Both the position numbers and the translations under genes were made by a program. From positions 370,001-434,000 of the forward strand of contig NZ_QQZY01000002.1 of the NCBI RefSeq assembly GCF_003351045.1: DNA of 64,000 bases. Direction: 5' to 3'. Shown here in pieces: positions 1 to 10,043 of the stretch; positions within the stretch are counted from its first letter, which is position 1, and each line of letters starts with the position of its first letter. Under the pieces are notes generated by a model. That model was not told the DNA's origin. It searched no databases and saw nothing but the letters and a program-made list of their open reading frames with translations. The DNA comes from Gaiella occulta. Its GTDB lineage: Bacteria > Actinomycetota > Thermoleophilia > Gaiellales > Gaiellaceae.

Positions 1-535
1 CGGCTCCGATCGCGACGGAGTCGTAGGCCTGCATGAGCGGGTAGAGCATCTCCGACAGGGAGATCGGCTCGTGCGCTGCGAAGCGCTTGGCGAAGTCGTC
101 GCGCTCGAGCAGGCGCGCGACGGTCATCGTGCGAGTCAGCCGTACGACCTCGGCGTAGCTCAGCTTGCCGAGCCACTCGCTGTTGAAGCGCACCTCCGTG
201 CGCGACTCGTCGAGCACCCGGAACGCCTGGCCCGCGAAGTGGCGGGCGTTGGCGTCGAGATCCTCGTCGGCGAGCAGCGGCCGCTCCTTCGACCGGCCGG
301 ACGGATCGCCGATGCGGGCCGTGTAGTCGCCGACGATGAGGACGACGGTGTGCCCGGCCTGCTGGAACTCGGCGAGGCGGTCGAGCACGAACGCGAAGCC
401 GAGGTGGATGTCGGGCGAGGTCGGGTCGATGCCGAGCTTGACGCGCAGCGGGCGGCCGGTCTCCAGCTTCTCGTCGAGGCCGCCGCTCGGCAGGAGGTCG
501 ACGACGTGTCGCGTGAGGGCCGGCGGAGCGTCCAT
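1..535 (-). CDS. tyrS: tyrosyl-tRNA synthetase, C-terminus beyond window edge
   Basis: Charges tRNA-Tyr with tyrosine in the cytoplasm. Translating the minus strand from the ATG at 535 gives a class I synthetase N-terminus: LGIDPTSPDIHLG contains the HIGH-type motif near residue 45, followed by IVGDYTARIGDPSGRSK, characteristic of bacterial TyrS. About 178 residues are visible; the KMSKS loop and the RNA-binding C-terminus lie outside. The start is supported by a TACGCT box at 544-549, 8 bases upstream, with no Shine-Dalgarno, so the transcript is probably leaderless. Many open frames on the opposite strand are shadows of this gene. Confidence 0.93.
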   Translation of the reverse strand, partial: MDAPPALTRHVVDLLPSGGLDEKLETGRPLRVKLGIDPTSPDIHLGFAFVLDRLAEFQQAGHTVVLIVGDYTARIGDPSGRSKERPLLADEDLDANARHFAGQAFRVLDESRTEVRFNSEWLGKLSYAEVVRLTRTMTVARLLERDDFAKRFAAHEPISLSEMLYPLMQAYDSVAIGA

Positions 536-664
536 GAGGTGCGAGCGTAGATGATGCCCTGCCCGCCCGACGCCGAACCGGCCGGGCAGCGGGGCCGAAT
601 CAGCAACGTGGCGGCTCTCGCGGACACCCTGGTAGCGTTGCCCGCACCACCGGATCGCCGGTCC

Positions 665-1258
665 ATGCGCAGGCATCTTGCACATCTCTCCGACGAGGCG
701 CTCGTCGCCCTCGTCGCCCGCGGCGACGAGCCGGCGCTCGCCGAGCTCTACGACCGTGTCGGCCGGGTCGCGTACGGCCTCGCCTTCAGGGTGCTGCGCG
801 ACGAGCGCCTCGCCGAGGACGCGGTGCAGGAGGCGTTTCTCGCCGTCTGGCGCACCGCCGCCCGCTTCACGGCGGAGCGGGCGAAGGCGAGCACCTGGAT
901 CCTCACCATCGTGCACCGGCGCGCGGTCGATCTCGTGCGCAGGGAGGAGCACCGCCGCGCCGAGCCGCTCGACGCCGAGCCCGAAGAGGCGGCGGCGACG
1001 GACTCGGCCGAGGAGGCGGCGTGGCTCGGCTTCGAGCGCGACCGCGTGCAGGCGGCCTTGAAGCAGCTCCCCGACGCGCAGCGCGAGGCGATCGAGCTCG
1101 CCTACTACGGCGGCTTCTCGCAGTCGGAGCTCGCCGAGAGGCTCGGACAGCCCCTGGGTACGATCAAGAGCAGGATGTTCGCGGGCCTCGCACGTCTGCG
1201 CGAGCTCCTCGACGAAGGAGCCGAGGAAGGGTCATGGAAGCCGCAATTCACGAGCTGA
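665..1258 (+). CDS. ECF-family RNA polymerase sigma factor
   Basis: Extracytoplasmic-function sigma factor of 197 residues. Region 2 (about residues 20-90) contains RLAEDAVQEAFLAVWR, the usual core-binding and -10 recognition signature. Region 4 (about 135-185) contains LPDAQREAIELAYYGGFSQS and a helix-turn-helix ending LGTIKSRMFAGLARLRE. I start at the ATG at 665; the in-frame region upstream to 551 is not conserved-looking. A TAGCGT box lies at 633-638, giving a leader of roughly 20 bases. The last 25 bases overlap the downstream anti-sigma gene, a typical coupled sigma/anti-sigma arrangement. The SigK/RskA type is likely; the signal sensed is unknown. Confidence 0.9.
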   Translation: MRRHLAHLSDEALVALVARGDEPALAELYDRVGRVAYGLAFRVLRDERLAEDAVQEAFLAVWRTAARFTAERAKASTWILTIVHRRAVDLVRREEHRRAEPLDAEPEEAAATDSAEEAAWLGFERDRVQAALKQLPDAQREAIELAYYGGFSQSELAERLGQPLGTIKSRMFAGLARLRELLDEGAEEGSWKPQFTS

Positions 1259-1944
1259 CGGCGGGCTATGCCCTCGACGCTCTCGATCCCGAGGAGCGCG
1301 ACGCCTTCGAGGATCACCTCGCCGGCTGCCCGCGCTGCCAGGAGGAGCTGGCCGCGTTCTGGGAGGTCTCGAGCGCGCTCGCGGCCGCCGCGGCCGGCCC
1401 GGCGCCGTCGAGCTACCTGCGCGAGCGCATCCTCGAGAGCGCGCGGGCCGAGAAGCGGAACGTGATCCCGATCGCGCCGCGCCGGCGCGCGGCCTTCCCC
1501 GTGCTCGCGTCGGTGTCGGCGCTCGCGGCCGCGGTCGCGATCGGCCTCGGGATCTACGCCCTCTCGCTCGACGCGAAGCTCGACGAGACGCGCGCGGCGC
1601 TCGCGCGGCAGCACGGCGTCGCCGCCGTCCTCGCGGACCCGGCGGCGAAGACCGTGGCGCTCACGCAGGGCGACGGCCGCGTGGTCGTGTCCGGCTCGCG
1701 TGACGCCGTGCTCGTGCTCGACAACGCCGGGCCGCTCCCGCCGGGCAAGACGTACCAGGCCTGGGTCATCGGCGCCGGCAGGAAGCCGCAGCCCGCCGGC
1801 ACCTTCGCGACGAGCGACGGCCGTGCGGTCGTCAGGATCGGCATGCCCGTGCCGGTGCAGGGCGTGGTGGCGGTCACCGTCGAGGACGCGGGCGGCGCCA
1901 CGACCCCCACGCTCCCCCTCGTCGCCGCATCGAAGCCCGTCTAG
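1234..1944 (+). CDS. anti-sigma factor, RskA-like, with zinc-binding motif
   Basis: Membrane anti-sigma factor of 236 residues expected to hold the upstream ECF sigma factor inactive. The N-terminus has the zinc-binding anti-sigma motif HLAGCPRC (H-x3-C-x2-C) near residue 28. One transmembrane segment follows around residues 90-110 (FPVLASVSALAAAVAIGLGI). The extracytoplasmic C-terminal domain contains PLPPGKTYQAWVI and ends in beta-rich sequence, typical of the RskA sensor domain. The gene starts inside the sigma gene, so the two are translationally coupled. Release of the sigma factor by regulated proteolysis is known for this family but cannot be seen here. Confidence 0.88.
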   Translation: MEAAIHELTAGYALDALDPEERDAFEDHLAGCPRCQEELAAFWEVSSALAAAAAGPAPSSYLRERILESARAEKRNVIPIAPRRRAAFPVLASVSALAAAVAIGLGIYALSLDAKLDETRAALARQHGVAAVLADPAAKTVALTQGDGRVVVSGSRDAVLVLDNAGPLPPGKTYQAWVIGAGRKPQPAGTFATSDGRAVVRIGMPVPVQGVVAVTVEDAGGATTPTLPLVAASKPV

Positions 1945-2003
1945 CGCCGGCACCGCCGCAGACGGCACACACGCGTTCCGATCCGGACCGTACACTCGTT
2001 CGC

Positions 2004-3983
2004 ATGCCCGATCTCGCCCCGCAGCTGCGCCGCCTGTTCGGCTTCGACGCCTTCCGCCCCGGGCAGGAGGCGGTCGTGCGCGCCGCGGTCGAAGGACGCG
2101 ACACGCTGGCGCTCATGCCCACGGGCTCGGGCAAGTCGCTCACCTACCAGCTCGCCGCGATGCTGCGGCCCGAGCCGACGCTCGTGCTGTCGCCGCTGAT
2201 CGCCCTCATGAAGGACCAGGTCGACAAGCTGCCCCCGGAGATCGCCGCCACGGCCACGTTCGTGAACTCGTCGCTCGAGCCCGGAGAGGCGGCCGCGCGC
2301 ATCGACGGTGTCGCTTCCGGGCGCACGCGCCTGCTGTACGCGGCGCCCGAGCGGCTGCGCAGCGGCGCCTTCGTCGAGATGCTGAGGCGCATCGGGGTCG
2401 GGCTCGTCGTCATCGACGAGGTGCACTGCGTGAGCATGTGGGGCCACGACTTCAGACCGGACTACCTCTTCATCCGGCGCGCGCTCGCCGAGTTCGGCGA
2501 GCCGGCGGTGCTCGGCATGACGGCGACCGCGACGCCGGCGACGGCGCGCGAGATCGCGGCGGCCCTCGGTCGCGAGCTCGAGGTCGTGCGCACGAGCGTC
2601 GTCCGCACCAACCTGCGCTACGACGTCGCGGAGGTGAGCGGCAACGAGGACCGCCTGCGCGTGCTCGTCGAACGCATCGGCCGTCTCGAGGGCGGCAGCA
2701 CGATCGTCTATGCCCGTTCGCGCGACTCCTGCGAGCGCATCGCACGCACGCTGCGCGGTCACGGCCTGCGCCTCGAGCACTACCACGCGGGACTGGAGGC
2801 CGCGGAGCGGACGCGTGTCCAGGACGACTTCCTCGCGGGACGGATCCAGGGCGTCGTCGCGACGACGGCGTTCGGCATGGGCATCGACAAGCCGGATGTC
2901 CGCCTCGTCTGCCTCGTCAACTATCCCGACTCGCTCGAGAGCTACGTGCAACAGGTCGGCCGCGCCGGACGCGACGGGAGGCCGAGCGACACGCTGCTGC
3001 TCGCGAGCCCGTCCGACGCGACCGCGGTGCGCCGCTTCGCCGTCTCCGACATCCCCGGCCCCGACGACCTCCGCCGTGTCTACCGCGCGCTGCGCGAACG
3101 CGGCGGGATCGCCGAGCCGGAGACGCTCGCAACCGCGATCGGCGGCGACCACGACCCGCGCGTCCTCGTCGGCATGCTCGAGCAGGCCGGCATCGTCCGG
3201 CGCGGATACGACAGCGGCCGGGCCATGCGCGTCGAGCTGCTGCCCGCCGGCGACGGTGCCGGCGCCACGCTCGATGCGCTGCTCGAGCGGTACGCCCGCG
3301 AGGCCGAGGCGCGCGTGGAGCGGATCGTCGCCTTCGCGGAGTCGAGGCGCTGCCGGCACCGGCAGGTGGCCGAGCACTTCGGCGAGACGCTCGAAGCTCC
3401 CTGCGGCGCCTGCGACGTGTGCGACCCGCCCTCGGCCTCGCGTGCGCGGCCCCCGGCCACACCGCTTCCCAGCGACGTCGCGACCGCGATCGTGCGGGCC
3501 GTCGAAAGCCTCGCGTGGCCCGTCGGGCGGCGCTCCCTCGTCGCCATGCTGCGCGGCTCCGTCACGGCGCCGCGCTCGGCCCGTGGCTCCCTCTCGTTCG
3601 GCATCCTCGCACGGGCCTCCGAGGCCGAGGTGAAGCGATGGATCGGCGCACTCGAGACCGCGGGCGCGCTGCTCGAGATCGAGACGAAGGACGGCTACCG
3701 GGTGCTGAAGGCGATCCCGGGCGTGCCGCTGCCCGTGATCGGCCCGAAGGCCTCGAGCCCCGCCGACGACGCAACGGTGGAGCGGCTGCGGGAGTGGCGG
3801 CGCGAGCGCTCCCGCGCCGACGGCGTTCCCGCCTACGTCGTCCTCAGCGACGCGACCCTGCGCGAGATCGCCGCAGCAAGGCCGGCGAGCCGCGCCGAGC
3901 TTGCGGGCGTGAAGGGGTTCGGCCCCGCGAAGCTCGAGCGCTACGGGGACGCCGTGCTCGGGCTGGTCGCCGCGAGCTCGTAG
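2004..3983 (+). CDS. recQ: ATP-dependent DNA helicase RecQ
   Basis: Superfamily 2 3'-to-5' DNA helicase acting in recombination and fork repair. Visible motifs: Q-motif region FRPGQEAVV; Walker A LMPTGSGKS (Lys44); DEVH box with the SMWGHDFRPDY aromatic-rich loop; motif III TATA; motif VI QQVGRAGRDGR. The RecQ-Ct zinc-binding cysteines CRH...CGACDVC follow near residue 450. A C-terminal HRDC domain (about 590-655) ends in GVKGFGPAKLERYG. At 659 residues it is full length. A TACACT box at 1991-1996 sits 7 bases before the ATG, consistent with a leaderless transcript. Confidence 0.96.
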   Translation: MPDLAPQLRRLFGFDAFRPGQEAVVRAAVEGRDTLALMPTGSGKSLTYQLAAMLRPEPTLVLSPLIALMKDQVDKLPPEIAATATFVNSSLEPGEAAARIDGVASGRTRLLYAAPERLRSGAFVEMLRRIGVGLVVIDEVHCVSMWGHDFRPDYLFIRRALAEFGEPAVLGMTATATPATAREIAAALGRELEVVRTSVVRTNLRYDVAEVSGNEDRLRVLVERIGRLEGGSTIVYARSRDSCERIARTLRGHGLRLEHYHAGLEAAERTRVQDDFLAGRIQGVVATTAFGMGIDKPDVRLVCLVNYPDSLESYVQQVGRAGRDGRPSDTLLLASPSDATAVRRFAVSDIPGPDDLRRVYRALRERGGIAEPETLATAIGGDHDPRVLVGMLEQAGIVRRGYDSGRAMRVELLPAGDGAGATLDALLERYAREAEARVERIVAFAESRRCRHRQVAEHFGETLEAPCGACDVCDPPSASRARPPATPLPSDVATAIVRAVESLAWPVGRRSLVAMLRGSVTAPRSARGSLSFGILARASEAEVKRWIGALETAGALLEIETKDGYRVLKAIPGVPLPVIGPKASSPADDATVERLREWRRERSRADGVPAYVVLSDATLREIAAARPASRAELAGVKGFGPAKLERYGDAVLGLVAASS

Positions 3984-4042
3984 ACCCCGCCTGCGCGCGC
4001 GTGCCCGCTGCGCACAGGGCAGCGAGGGCTACAATCCGGGGG

Positions 4043-6517
4043 TTGCGGCTTCGACGAAGAACCGGGGTCCCGCGTCGCCGGGGCCGGATTCGCAAGCTGC
4101 GCCTCCTGGCAGTGCTGACGGTGCTGACGCTGTTGGCGGGCGTGGCGTTCTCGTTCGGTCTCGTTCGCGCGATCGCGAGCGAGATCCCCACACTCGACCC
4201 CGCGCAGCAGCAGGCGTCGAAGCAGGTCGACAGCGTCGTCTACGCGGTCGACCCGGCCGACCCGCGGAACCGGAGGGTGCTGGCGGTGCTTCGCGGCGAC
4301 GAGAGCCGCGTGTTGCTGTCGGACATCGCCGAGGTCGCGCCGATCATGCGCCAGGCGATCGTGTCCGTCGAGGACAGGCGCTTCTACGAGCACAACGGGG
4401 TCGACGTCCGCGGTATCGCGCGCGCCGTGTGGCAGGACATCCGCTCGCAGAGCGTCGTCGAGGGCGGCTCCACGATCACGCAGCAGTTCGTCAAGAACGC
4501 CTACGTGACGAACCGGCGCACGATCGCGCGCAAGGTGCGCGAGGCGGCGCTCGCCTGGCAGCTCGAGCAGCGCTGGTCGAAGGACCGCATCCTGCTCGCC
4601 TACCTCAACACGATCTACTTCGGCAACGGCGCCTACGGCGTCCAGCAGGCGGCCCGGACGTACTTCGGCAAGGGCGCCGCGAGGCTGACGCTCGCCGAGG
4701 CGGCGCTGCTCGCGGGTCTCCCGGCCGACCCGTCGCTCTACGACCCGGTGCAGCATCCGCGCGCATCCAGGCTGCGCCGGCGCTACGTCCTGCAGACGAT
4801 GTTCGACCAGGGGAAGATCACCGAACGGCAGCTGCAGACGGCGTCGGACGCTCCCCTCCCGAAGCCCGGCGACGTGCGGCTGCCGGGGACACGGGGCCCC
4901 GCCCAGTACTTCGTCAACTACGTCAAGGACCAGCTCGTGGCGAAGTACGGCGCCGGGCAGGTGTTCGGAGGCGGTCTCAAGGTAACGACGACGATCGACC
5001 TGCGCCTGCAGGAGCTCGCCCGGCGGGCGATCGACAAGGTGCTGACGCGCCCGGGCGGCCCGTCCGCGGCGCTCGTCGCCATCGACCCCGCTACGGGCGC
5101 CGTCCGCGCGATGGTCGGAGGCACCAACTACCGCGAGAGCCAGTTCAACCTGGCGACGCAGGCCGAGCGCCAGCCCGGCTCGTCGTTCAAGCCGATCGTC
5201 CTCGCCACCGCGCTCCGGCAGGGCATCTCCCCCGTCACGCAGTTCGAGTCGAAACCCGTCGAGATCGACGCCGGCGACCGCATCTGGCGCGTCACGAACT
5301 ACGAGGGCTCGTACCTGGGGCGGGTCGACCTCGCCCGCGCGATGGTCTCCTCCGACAACGCCGTGTACGCACAGCTCACGAAGCTCGTCGGACCGAAGGG
5401 GATCGTCGCGACAGCGCACGCCCTCGGCATCCGCAGCCCCCTCGACCCCTACTTCTCGATCGGGCTCGGCGCCGTCGCCGTCAATCCGCTCGACATGACA
5501 CGCGCCTACGCGACGTTCGCAAACGACGGCAAGCGCGTCGACGGGACGCTGACCGGCGACAAGCCGCGGGTGATCGAGCAGGTGGAGTTCGCCCGCTCGG
5601 GCCGCGTCCTGAGGAACGAGCCGGTGGGAGAGCAGGTGCTGCCCCCTCCGGAAGCGCAGCTGCTGACATCGATCCTCGAGCGTGTCGTCGCGCAGGGCAC
5701 CGGCAAGCGCGCGGCCCTACCGGGACTCCCCGCGGCGGGCAAGACGGGCACCACCGACAACTACGGCGACGCCTGGTTCGTCGGCTACACGCCCCAGCTC
5801 GCGGTCGCCGTCTGGGTGGGGTATCCCGACGAGCTCAAGCCGATGCTGACGGAGTTCGGAGGGAAGCCGGTCACGGGCGGCACGCTGCCCGCGGAGATCT
5901 GGAAGGCGTTCATGGAGGCGGCGCTGAAGGAGCGCAAGCAGACGCCGCAGCAGTTCGCGCCGGCGCCGTACATCCCGGCACAGGAGCGGCGCATCGTCTG
6001 GCGCGGCGGCTCCTACAAGCTCGACAACGGCCTCTGCCGCGACACGCTCACGGTCGCCTACTTCGCCGGGCGCGGGCCGCAGACACAGGCGACGTGCTAC
6101 GCGAACGAGGTGGCGGTGCCGCTCGTCGTCGGTCTCACCGCCGCGGCGGCGCAGTCGCGGCTCGCCGCGCAGCCGCTCGACGCGGAGATTATCGGCGTAC
6201 CGGCGCAGGCGGGCAAGCGGCCCGGGTACGTGCTCAGGCAGGAGCCGCGCTCGGGATTCCTCTCCGCACGGGACAGCGTGCGCCTCTACGTGACGCGCCC
6301 GGACCCGCGCTACGGGCTGCTGCCGAATCTCGTCGGCTCGAGCGTGAAGGCAGCGCGGGAGCGGCTGCGGCGGCTGCAGGCGAGACCGCGGATCGCCTTC
6401 GCGGCCGGACCCGCGGGCATCGTGCTCGAGCAGTCGCCGGAGCCGGGTGTCGCCGCCGGGCCCGGGTTGCGCGTCACGCTGGTCGTGGCCCCCGCGACAG
6501 CCACGACGAGCCCCTGA
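4043..6517 (+). CDS. class A penicillin-binding protein with C-terminal PASTA repeats
   Basis: Bifunctional peptidoglycan glycosyltransferase/transpeptidase of 824 residues anchored by one N-terminal membrane helix ([19 protein letters not shown]). The GT51 domain carries [14 protein letters not shown] (catalytic Glu) and [12 protein letters not shown]. The transpeptidase domain carries the nucleophile motif PGSSFKP, SSDN and KTGTT. Two PASTA-like repeats follow after residue 690 ([33 protein letters not shown]). The frame is open far upstream, but the TTG at 4043 fits best: it gives a basic cytoplasmic tail before the membrane helix and lies 7 bases after TACAAT at 4030-4035. The 3' end overlaps the opposite-strand glycosylase by 44 bases. 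Confidence 0.93.
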   Translation: MRLRRRTGVPRRRGRIRKLRLLAVLTVLTLLAGVAFSFGLVRAIASEIPTLDPAQQQASKQVDSVVYAVDPADPRNRRVLAVLRGDESRVLLSDIAEVAPIMRQAIVSVEDRRFYEHNGVDVRGIARAVWQDIRSQSVVEGGSTITQQFVKNAYVTNRRTIARKVREAALAWQLEQRWSKDRILLAYLNTIYFGNGAYGVQQAARTYFGKGAARLTLAEAALLAGLPADPSLYDPVQHPRASRLRRRYVLQTMFDQGKITERQLQTASDAPLPKPGDVRLPGTRGPAQYFVNYVKDQLVAKYGAGQVFGGGLKVTTTIDLRLQELARRAIDKVLTRPGGPSAALVAIDPATGAVRAMVGGTNYRESQFNLATQAERQPGSSFKPIVLATALRQGISPVTQFESKPVEIDAGDRIWRVTNYEGSYLGRVDLARAMVSSDNAVYAQLTKLVGPKGIVATAHALGIRSPLDPYFSIGLGAVAVNPLDMTRAYATFANDGKRVDGTLTGDKPRVIEQVEFARSGRVLRNEPVGEQVLPPPEAQLLTSILERVVAQGTGKRAALPGLPAAGKTGTTDNYGDAWFVGYTPQLAVAVWVGYPDELKPMLTEFGGKPVTGGTLPAEIWKAFMEAALKERKQTPQQFAPAPYIPAQERRIVWRGGSYKLDNGLCRDTLTVAYFAGRGPQTQATCYANEVAVPLVVGLTAAAAQSRLAAQPLDAEIIGVPAQAGKRPGYVLRQEPRSGFLSARDSVRLYVTRPDPRYGLLPNLVGSSVKAARERLRRLQARPRIAFAAGPAGIVLEQSPEPGVAAGPGLRVTLVVAPATATTSP

Positions 6518-7085
6518 GCACGTAGCGCCACGGCAGATCGGCCCCGCTCGTGATGCCGACCCGCGCCGTTGCCGCGATGTCCGCCGTCCCCGCAGGCGGC
6601 TGCAGCGCGAACGGCGGCCGGTCGAGCCGGGCACCGTCGTGCGCGCCGGTGATCGCAAGCGCCTGCGTGAGCCGGCCGGGCCCCGAGCAGAGCAGACCGA
6701 CGTCGTCGACGCCCCGGCGCTCGCGCATCGTCTCGACCCCGTGCGTCGGCTGGAGCGCGCGAATGAGCACGGCCGCCCCGACGCCCTCCGGCTCGCACAC
6801 GATGTTCGCGCACCAGTGGATCCCGTACGAGCGATACACGTACAGCCGCCCGGGCGGTCCGAACATGGCGGCATTGCGGGCGCTAGGGCCGCGGAAGGAA
6901 TGGCTCGCAGGGTCGTCCGGCGCGTACGCCTCCACCTCGACGATCGTCCCGCCGACCCCGTCCACGAGCAGCGTCGCGCCGAGCAGGCTGCGGGCGACCT
7001 CGTGGACGCCGCCGGCGAGCGATCTCACGAGGCGGCCGCCCCCACACGACGTGCCGCGCGCGGCCGCGGCCGCGCGCTCATGCAT
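6474..7085 (-). CDS. DNA-3-methyladenine glycosylase (AAG/MPG family)
   Basis: Base-excision repair enzyme of 203 residues that removes alkylated purines. Family hallmarks are [27 protein letters not shown] with the catalytic Glu of the EAY motif, [26 protein letters not shown] and [10 protein letters not shown]. The length matches the family. The ATG at 7085 lies 8 bases inside the end of the upstream RemA-like gene, so the two form an operon. The 3' end overlaps the convergent penicillin-binding-protein gene. Confidence 0.93.
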   Translation of the reverse strand: MHERAAAAARGTSCGGGRLVRSLAGGVHEVARSLLGATLLVDGVGGTIVEVEAYAPDDPASHSFRGPSARNAAMFGPPGRLYVYRSYGIHWCANIVCEPEGVGAAVLIRALQPTHGVETMRERRGVDDVGLLCSGPGRLTQALAITGAHDGARLDRPPFALQPPAGTADIAATARVGITSGADLPWRYVLRGSSWLSRGPRPA

Positions 7086-7338
7086 CGAAGAGCGGATCCT
7101 GGCTGACCTGCGGGCGCCGGGCGCGGGTCGCCGTCTCGCTCTCCCCCGCCGCCCCCATCTCCTCGAGGATCGACTCCTGCGTCCTGGAGGCCACGATCGG
7201 GTCGGGTATCCCCTCGACCCACACGAGCGTGCGACGGCCGTTTCCGCGCTCCTCGCCCGTGATCGGCTCGAGCGCGTAGATGCGGTCGGCGCGCGCGTAC
7301 TTGCCGAAGCCGAGGAACACCATCCGGGACGCAGCCAT
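7078..7338 (-). CDS. RemA-like DUF370 protein
   Basis: Protein of 86 residues. The N-terminal 60 residues, with [20 protein letters not shown] and [12 protein letters not shown], match the DUF370/RemA family, whose Bacillus member is a DNA-binding activator of matrix genes. The rest is a short charged tail. Longer in-frame starts exist, but the ATG at 7338 is preferred because TACTGT (minus strand, 7346-7351) lies 7 bases before it. It overlaps the glycosylase gene downstream by 8 bases. Its role in an actinobacterium is unknown. Confidence 0.8.
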   Translation of the reverse strand: MAASRMVFLGFGKYARADRIYALEPITGEERGNGRRTLVWVEGIPDPIVASRTQESILEEMGAAGESETATRARRPQVSQDPLFDA

Positions 7339-7439
7339 CGTCCCCACAGTATGGGCGATGCGGCCCGTGGAGGACGATGCGCGGCGCACGCCGCGAGCGC
7401 CGCGCGAGGAGGCTGCGCCGCCCGGTAGGCTCGCCGTCG

Positions 7440-8567
7440 GTGTCACGCATCTACCTCTCCCCGCCGCATCCGTCCGGCCGCGAGGTCGAGCTCGTCAGAG
7501 ACGCGATCGAGTCGAACTGGCTCGCGCCCCTCGGCCCGCACGTCGACGCGTTCGAGCGCGAGCTGTCCGCGCTGGTGGGGGTCGAGAACGCGCTCGCGCT
7601 GTCCAGCGGCACCGCCGCCCTGCACCTCGCTCTCACCGTGCTCGGCATCGGCGCGGGCGACGAGGTCGCGTGTTCGACGCTGACGTTCGCGGCAAGCGCC
7701 AACGCGATCCGCTACACCGGCGCGACGCCGTTCTTCGTCGACTGCGACGCGGCGACATGGACGATCGACGCCGCCCTCCTCGACGAGGCGATCGCGGGCC
7801 GTCGTCGCGCGGGGGCGCGCGTGCGCGCGGTCGTCGCCGTCGACCTCTACGGCCAGTGCTGCGACTACGACGCGCTGCAGGAGGTCTGCGCGGGTCACGA
7901 GGTCGTTCTCGTGCAGGACGCCGCAGAGTCGCTCGGAGCGACCTACCGCGGCGCCCCGTCCGGAGGACAGGCCGCCCTTGCGGCCTTCTCGTTCAACGGC
8001 AACAAGATCATCACGACGAGCGGCGGCGGCATGCTCGTGGGGGCCGATCCCGACCTGATCGCGCACGCACGGAAGCTGTCGACGCAGGCGCGTGAACCGG
8101 CACCGCACTACGAGCACTCCGAGATCGGGTTCAACTACCGCCTGAGCAACGTGCTCGCCGCGCTCGGCCGCGCCCAGCTCGCCGTGCTCGGCGACCGTGT
8201 CGCCGCCCGCAGGCGCATCAACGCGCGCTACCGAGCGCTGCTCGCCGACGCGCCGGGCATCTCGTTCATGCCCGAGGCGCCCTACGGGACCGGCAACGCC
8301 TGGCTCACGTGCATCCTCGTCGACCCGGAGCGGTTCGGTGCCGACCGCGAGGCGATCCGGCTCGCGCTCGAGGCTGTCGACATCGAGGCGCGGCCGGTGT
8401 GGAAGCCGATGCACCTGCAGCCGCTGTTCTCGGGCTACCCGGTCGCCGGCGGCGACGTGTCCGCGCGCCTGTTCGAGCGCGGTCTCTGCCTGCCGAGCGG
8501 CTCCGCGCTCTCGGACGCCGAGCAGGATCGCGTCGTGGCGGCGCTCCGCTCCGCGTCCTGCCGCTGA
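7440..8567 (+). CDS. DegT/DnrJ/EryC1/StrS family PLP-dependent aminotransferase
   Basis: Sugar aminotransferase of 375 residues, probably modifying a nucleotide-linked keto-sugar for surface glycans. Family features are [20 protein letters not shown] at the N-terminus, [27 protein letters not shown] and the PLP lysine in [15 protein letters not shown]; it ends with [22 protein letters not shown]. The GTG at 7440 follows TAGGCT (7426-7431) by 8 bases. No other sugar genes are adjacent, so the substrate cannot be assigned. It converges on ilvE with only 10 bases between the stops. Confidence 0.9.
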   Translation: MSRIYLSPPHPSGREVELVRDAIESNWLAPLGPHVDAFERELSALVGVENALALSSGTAALHLALTVLGIGAGDEVACSTLTFAASANAIRYTGATPFFVDCDAATWTIDAALLDEAIAGRRRAGARVRAVVAVDLYGQCCDYDALQEVCAGHEVVLVQDAAESLGATYRGAPSGGQAALAAFSFNGNKIITTSGGGMLVGADPDLIAHARKLSTQAREPAPHYEHSEIGFNYRLSNVLAALGRAQLAVLGDRVAARRRINARYRALLADAPGISFMPEAPYGTGNAWLTCILVDPERFGADREAIRLALEAVDIEARPVWKPMHLQPLFSGYPVAGGDVSARLFERGLCLPSGSALSDAEQDRVVAALRSASCR

Positions 8568-8581
8568 GCGCCGCGGCTCAG
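8564..8581. terminator. short hairpin spanning both stop codons of convergent genes
   Basis: CTGAGC (8564-8569) and GCTCAG (8576-8581) form a perfect 6-bp inverted repeat with a 6-base loop. The TGA stop of the DegT gene and the TGA stop of ilvE (minus) both lie within the arms. It could serve as a bidirectional terminator, though it is short and lacks a T tract. Confidence 0.35.
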
Positions 8582-9504
8582 GCCTCCGTCGGCACCGTCT
8601 CGACGACGTCGAGCCAGTGCGACCAGCGCTCGCTGCGCCCGTTCACCGTGTCCAGATAGTGCGTCTGCAGCTCGCGCGTGATCGGGCCGACCCCGAGCTC
8701 CTGGTCGTCGACGGCGCGCACCGGGGTCACCTCGGCGGCGGTGCCGGTCATGAACACCTCGTCGGCCAGGTACAGGTCGGAGCGGATCAGCGGCGTCTCC
8801 TCGACGACGTAGCCGAGATCCTGCGCGATCGTGATCACCGCGTCGCGCGTGAGGCCGGGCAGGATCGACGTCGACAGCGGCGGCGTGCGCACGATGCCGT
8901 TCTTGACGACGAAGATGTTCTCGCCGGGCCCGTCGGCGACGTAGCCGTCGTCGGTGAGCAGGATCGCCTCGTCGTAGCCGGCGCGCCGCGCCTCCGTCGT
9001 CGCCAGCATCGAGTTGAGGTAGACGCCGCTCGCCTTCGAGACGTGCGGGATCGTGTTCGCTCCCACCCGCTTCCACGACGAGATGCTCGCCGTGATGCCG
9101 CGCGCGAGCGCGTCCTCGCCGAGGTAGGCGCCCCACGGCCAGTTCATGATCACCGTCTCGACCGGGTTGCCCTGCGTGGAGACGCCGAGCTGGCCGTAGC
9201 CGTAGAACGCGATCGGGCGGATGTACGAGGCGGGCAGGCCGTTCGCGCGGACGAGCTCGTGGGTCGCCGCGCGCAGCTCCGAGACGGTGTACGGGATCTC
9301 CATGTAGAGGAGCCGCGCGGAGTCGTGCAGGCGCTGCATGTGGTCGCCGAGCCGGAACACCGCCGGCCCCGCGGGCGTCTCGTAGCAGCGGATGCCCTCG
9401 AACACACCCGAGCCGTAGTGGAGACCGTGCACGCCGACGTGGACCTTCGCATCGGCCCAGTCGACGAGCTCGCCGTTCATCCAGATCTTGTCGGTCTCCT
9501 GCAT
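8578..9504 (-). CDS. ilvE: branched-chain amino acid aminotransferase
   Basis: Final transamination of leucine, isoleucine and valine synthesis. 308 residues of fold-type IV: VHVGVHGLHYGSGVFEGIR, IRPIAFYGYGQLGV, the PLP lysine in HVSKASGVYLNS, ADGPGENIFVV and EVFMTGTAAEVTPV. It is the last gene of a probable five-gene minus-strand operon, with 33 bases separating it from ybaK. It has its own Shine-Dalgarno, AAGGAG, about 7 bases before the ATG at 9504. Confidence 0.95.
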   Translation of the reverse strand: MQETDKIWMNGELVDWADAKVHVGVHGLHYGSGVFEGIRCYETPAGPAVFRLGDHMQRLHDSARLLYMEIPYTVSELRAATHELVRANGLPASYIRPIAFYGYGQLGVSTQGNPVETVIMNWPWGAYLGEDALARGITASISSWKRVGANTIPHVSKASGVYLNSMLATTEARRAGYDEAILLTDDGYVADGPGENIFVVKNGIVRTPPLSTSILPGLTRDAVITIAQDLGYVVEETPLIRSDLYLADEVFMTGTAAEVTPVRAVDDQELGVGPITRELQTHYLDTVNGRSERWSHWLDVVETVPTEA

Positions 9505-9537
9505 CGAGGCTCCTTGTCTGCGGTGTCGTCCGTCTGA

Positions 9538-10026
9538 TTATGCGGGTTCCTGCACGAGGTCGGCGACCGCAGCGCGCGTGAGACGCAGGAGCTCCGTCGG
9601 CGCGAGACGGACGAGATGCTGCTCGGAGCCGCCGCCGACCCACACGACGGCGTGCGCGAGCAGCGTGTGCTCGATCAGCACCCGCTCGACGAGCGGGAGC
9701 GGGAACGGCGCCACCGCGCCGGGCTCGAATCCCGTCAGCGCGAGCACCCGCCCGGGCGGCGCGATCGTCGCGCCGCCCGCGCCGGCGGCCCGTGCGATCT
9801 TGCCGGCGTCGCCGCGGCGGTCACCGGGAACGAGGGCGAGGACGGGGGCGCCGTCGCACACGAGCACGAGCGACTTCACGATCTGGTCGAGCGCGCAGCC
9901 GATCGCCTCCGCCGCCTGCCGGGCGCTCGGCGCCCTCTCCTCGAGCTGCTCGAGCCGCGCCTCGGCTCCCGCGGCGCGCAGGAACGACGCCACGCGCTCG
10001 ACAGGTTCCGGCCAGCCGCTCTGCAT
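9538..10026 (-). CDS. YbaK/EbsC-family aminoacyl-tRNA deacylase
   Basis: Protein of 162 residues of the YbaK/ProX superfamily, which hydrolyses misacylated tRNA. ALDQIVKSLVLVCDGAPVLALVPGD includes the conserved lysine of the family, followed by VLALTGFEPGAVAPF, a typical substrate-pocket loop. It lies 17 bases after the methyltransferase gene and 33 bases before ilvE, so it is probably co-transcribed with amino-acid genes. The actual substrate (Cys-tRNA-Pro or another) cannot be read from the sequence. Confidence 0.88.
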   Translation of the reverse strand: MQSGWPEPVERVASFLRAAGAEARLEQLEERAPSARQAAEAIGCALDQIVKSLVLVCDGAPVLALVPGDRRGDAGKIARAAGAGGATIAPPGRVLALTGFEPGAVAPFPLPLVERVLIEHTLLAHAVVWVGGGSEQHLVRLAPTELLRLTRAAVADLVQEPA

Positions 10027-10043
10027 CCGCCCAGGCTATCCCG

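Noticed and set aside
1700-4042. A reading frame open from 1700 to the end of the penicillin-binding protein (over 1600 codons)
   Set aside because: The upstream part is antiparallel-looking Arg/Pro-rich sequence that overlaps the anti-sigma and recQ genes in another frame; protein character begins at TTG 4043.
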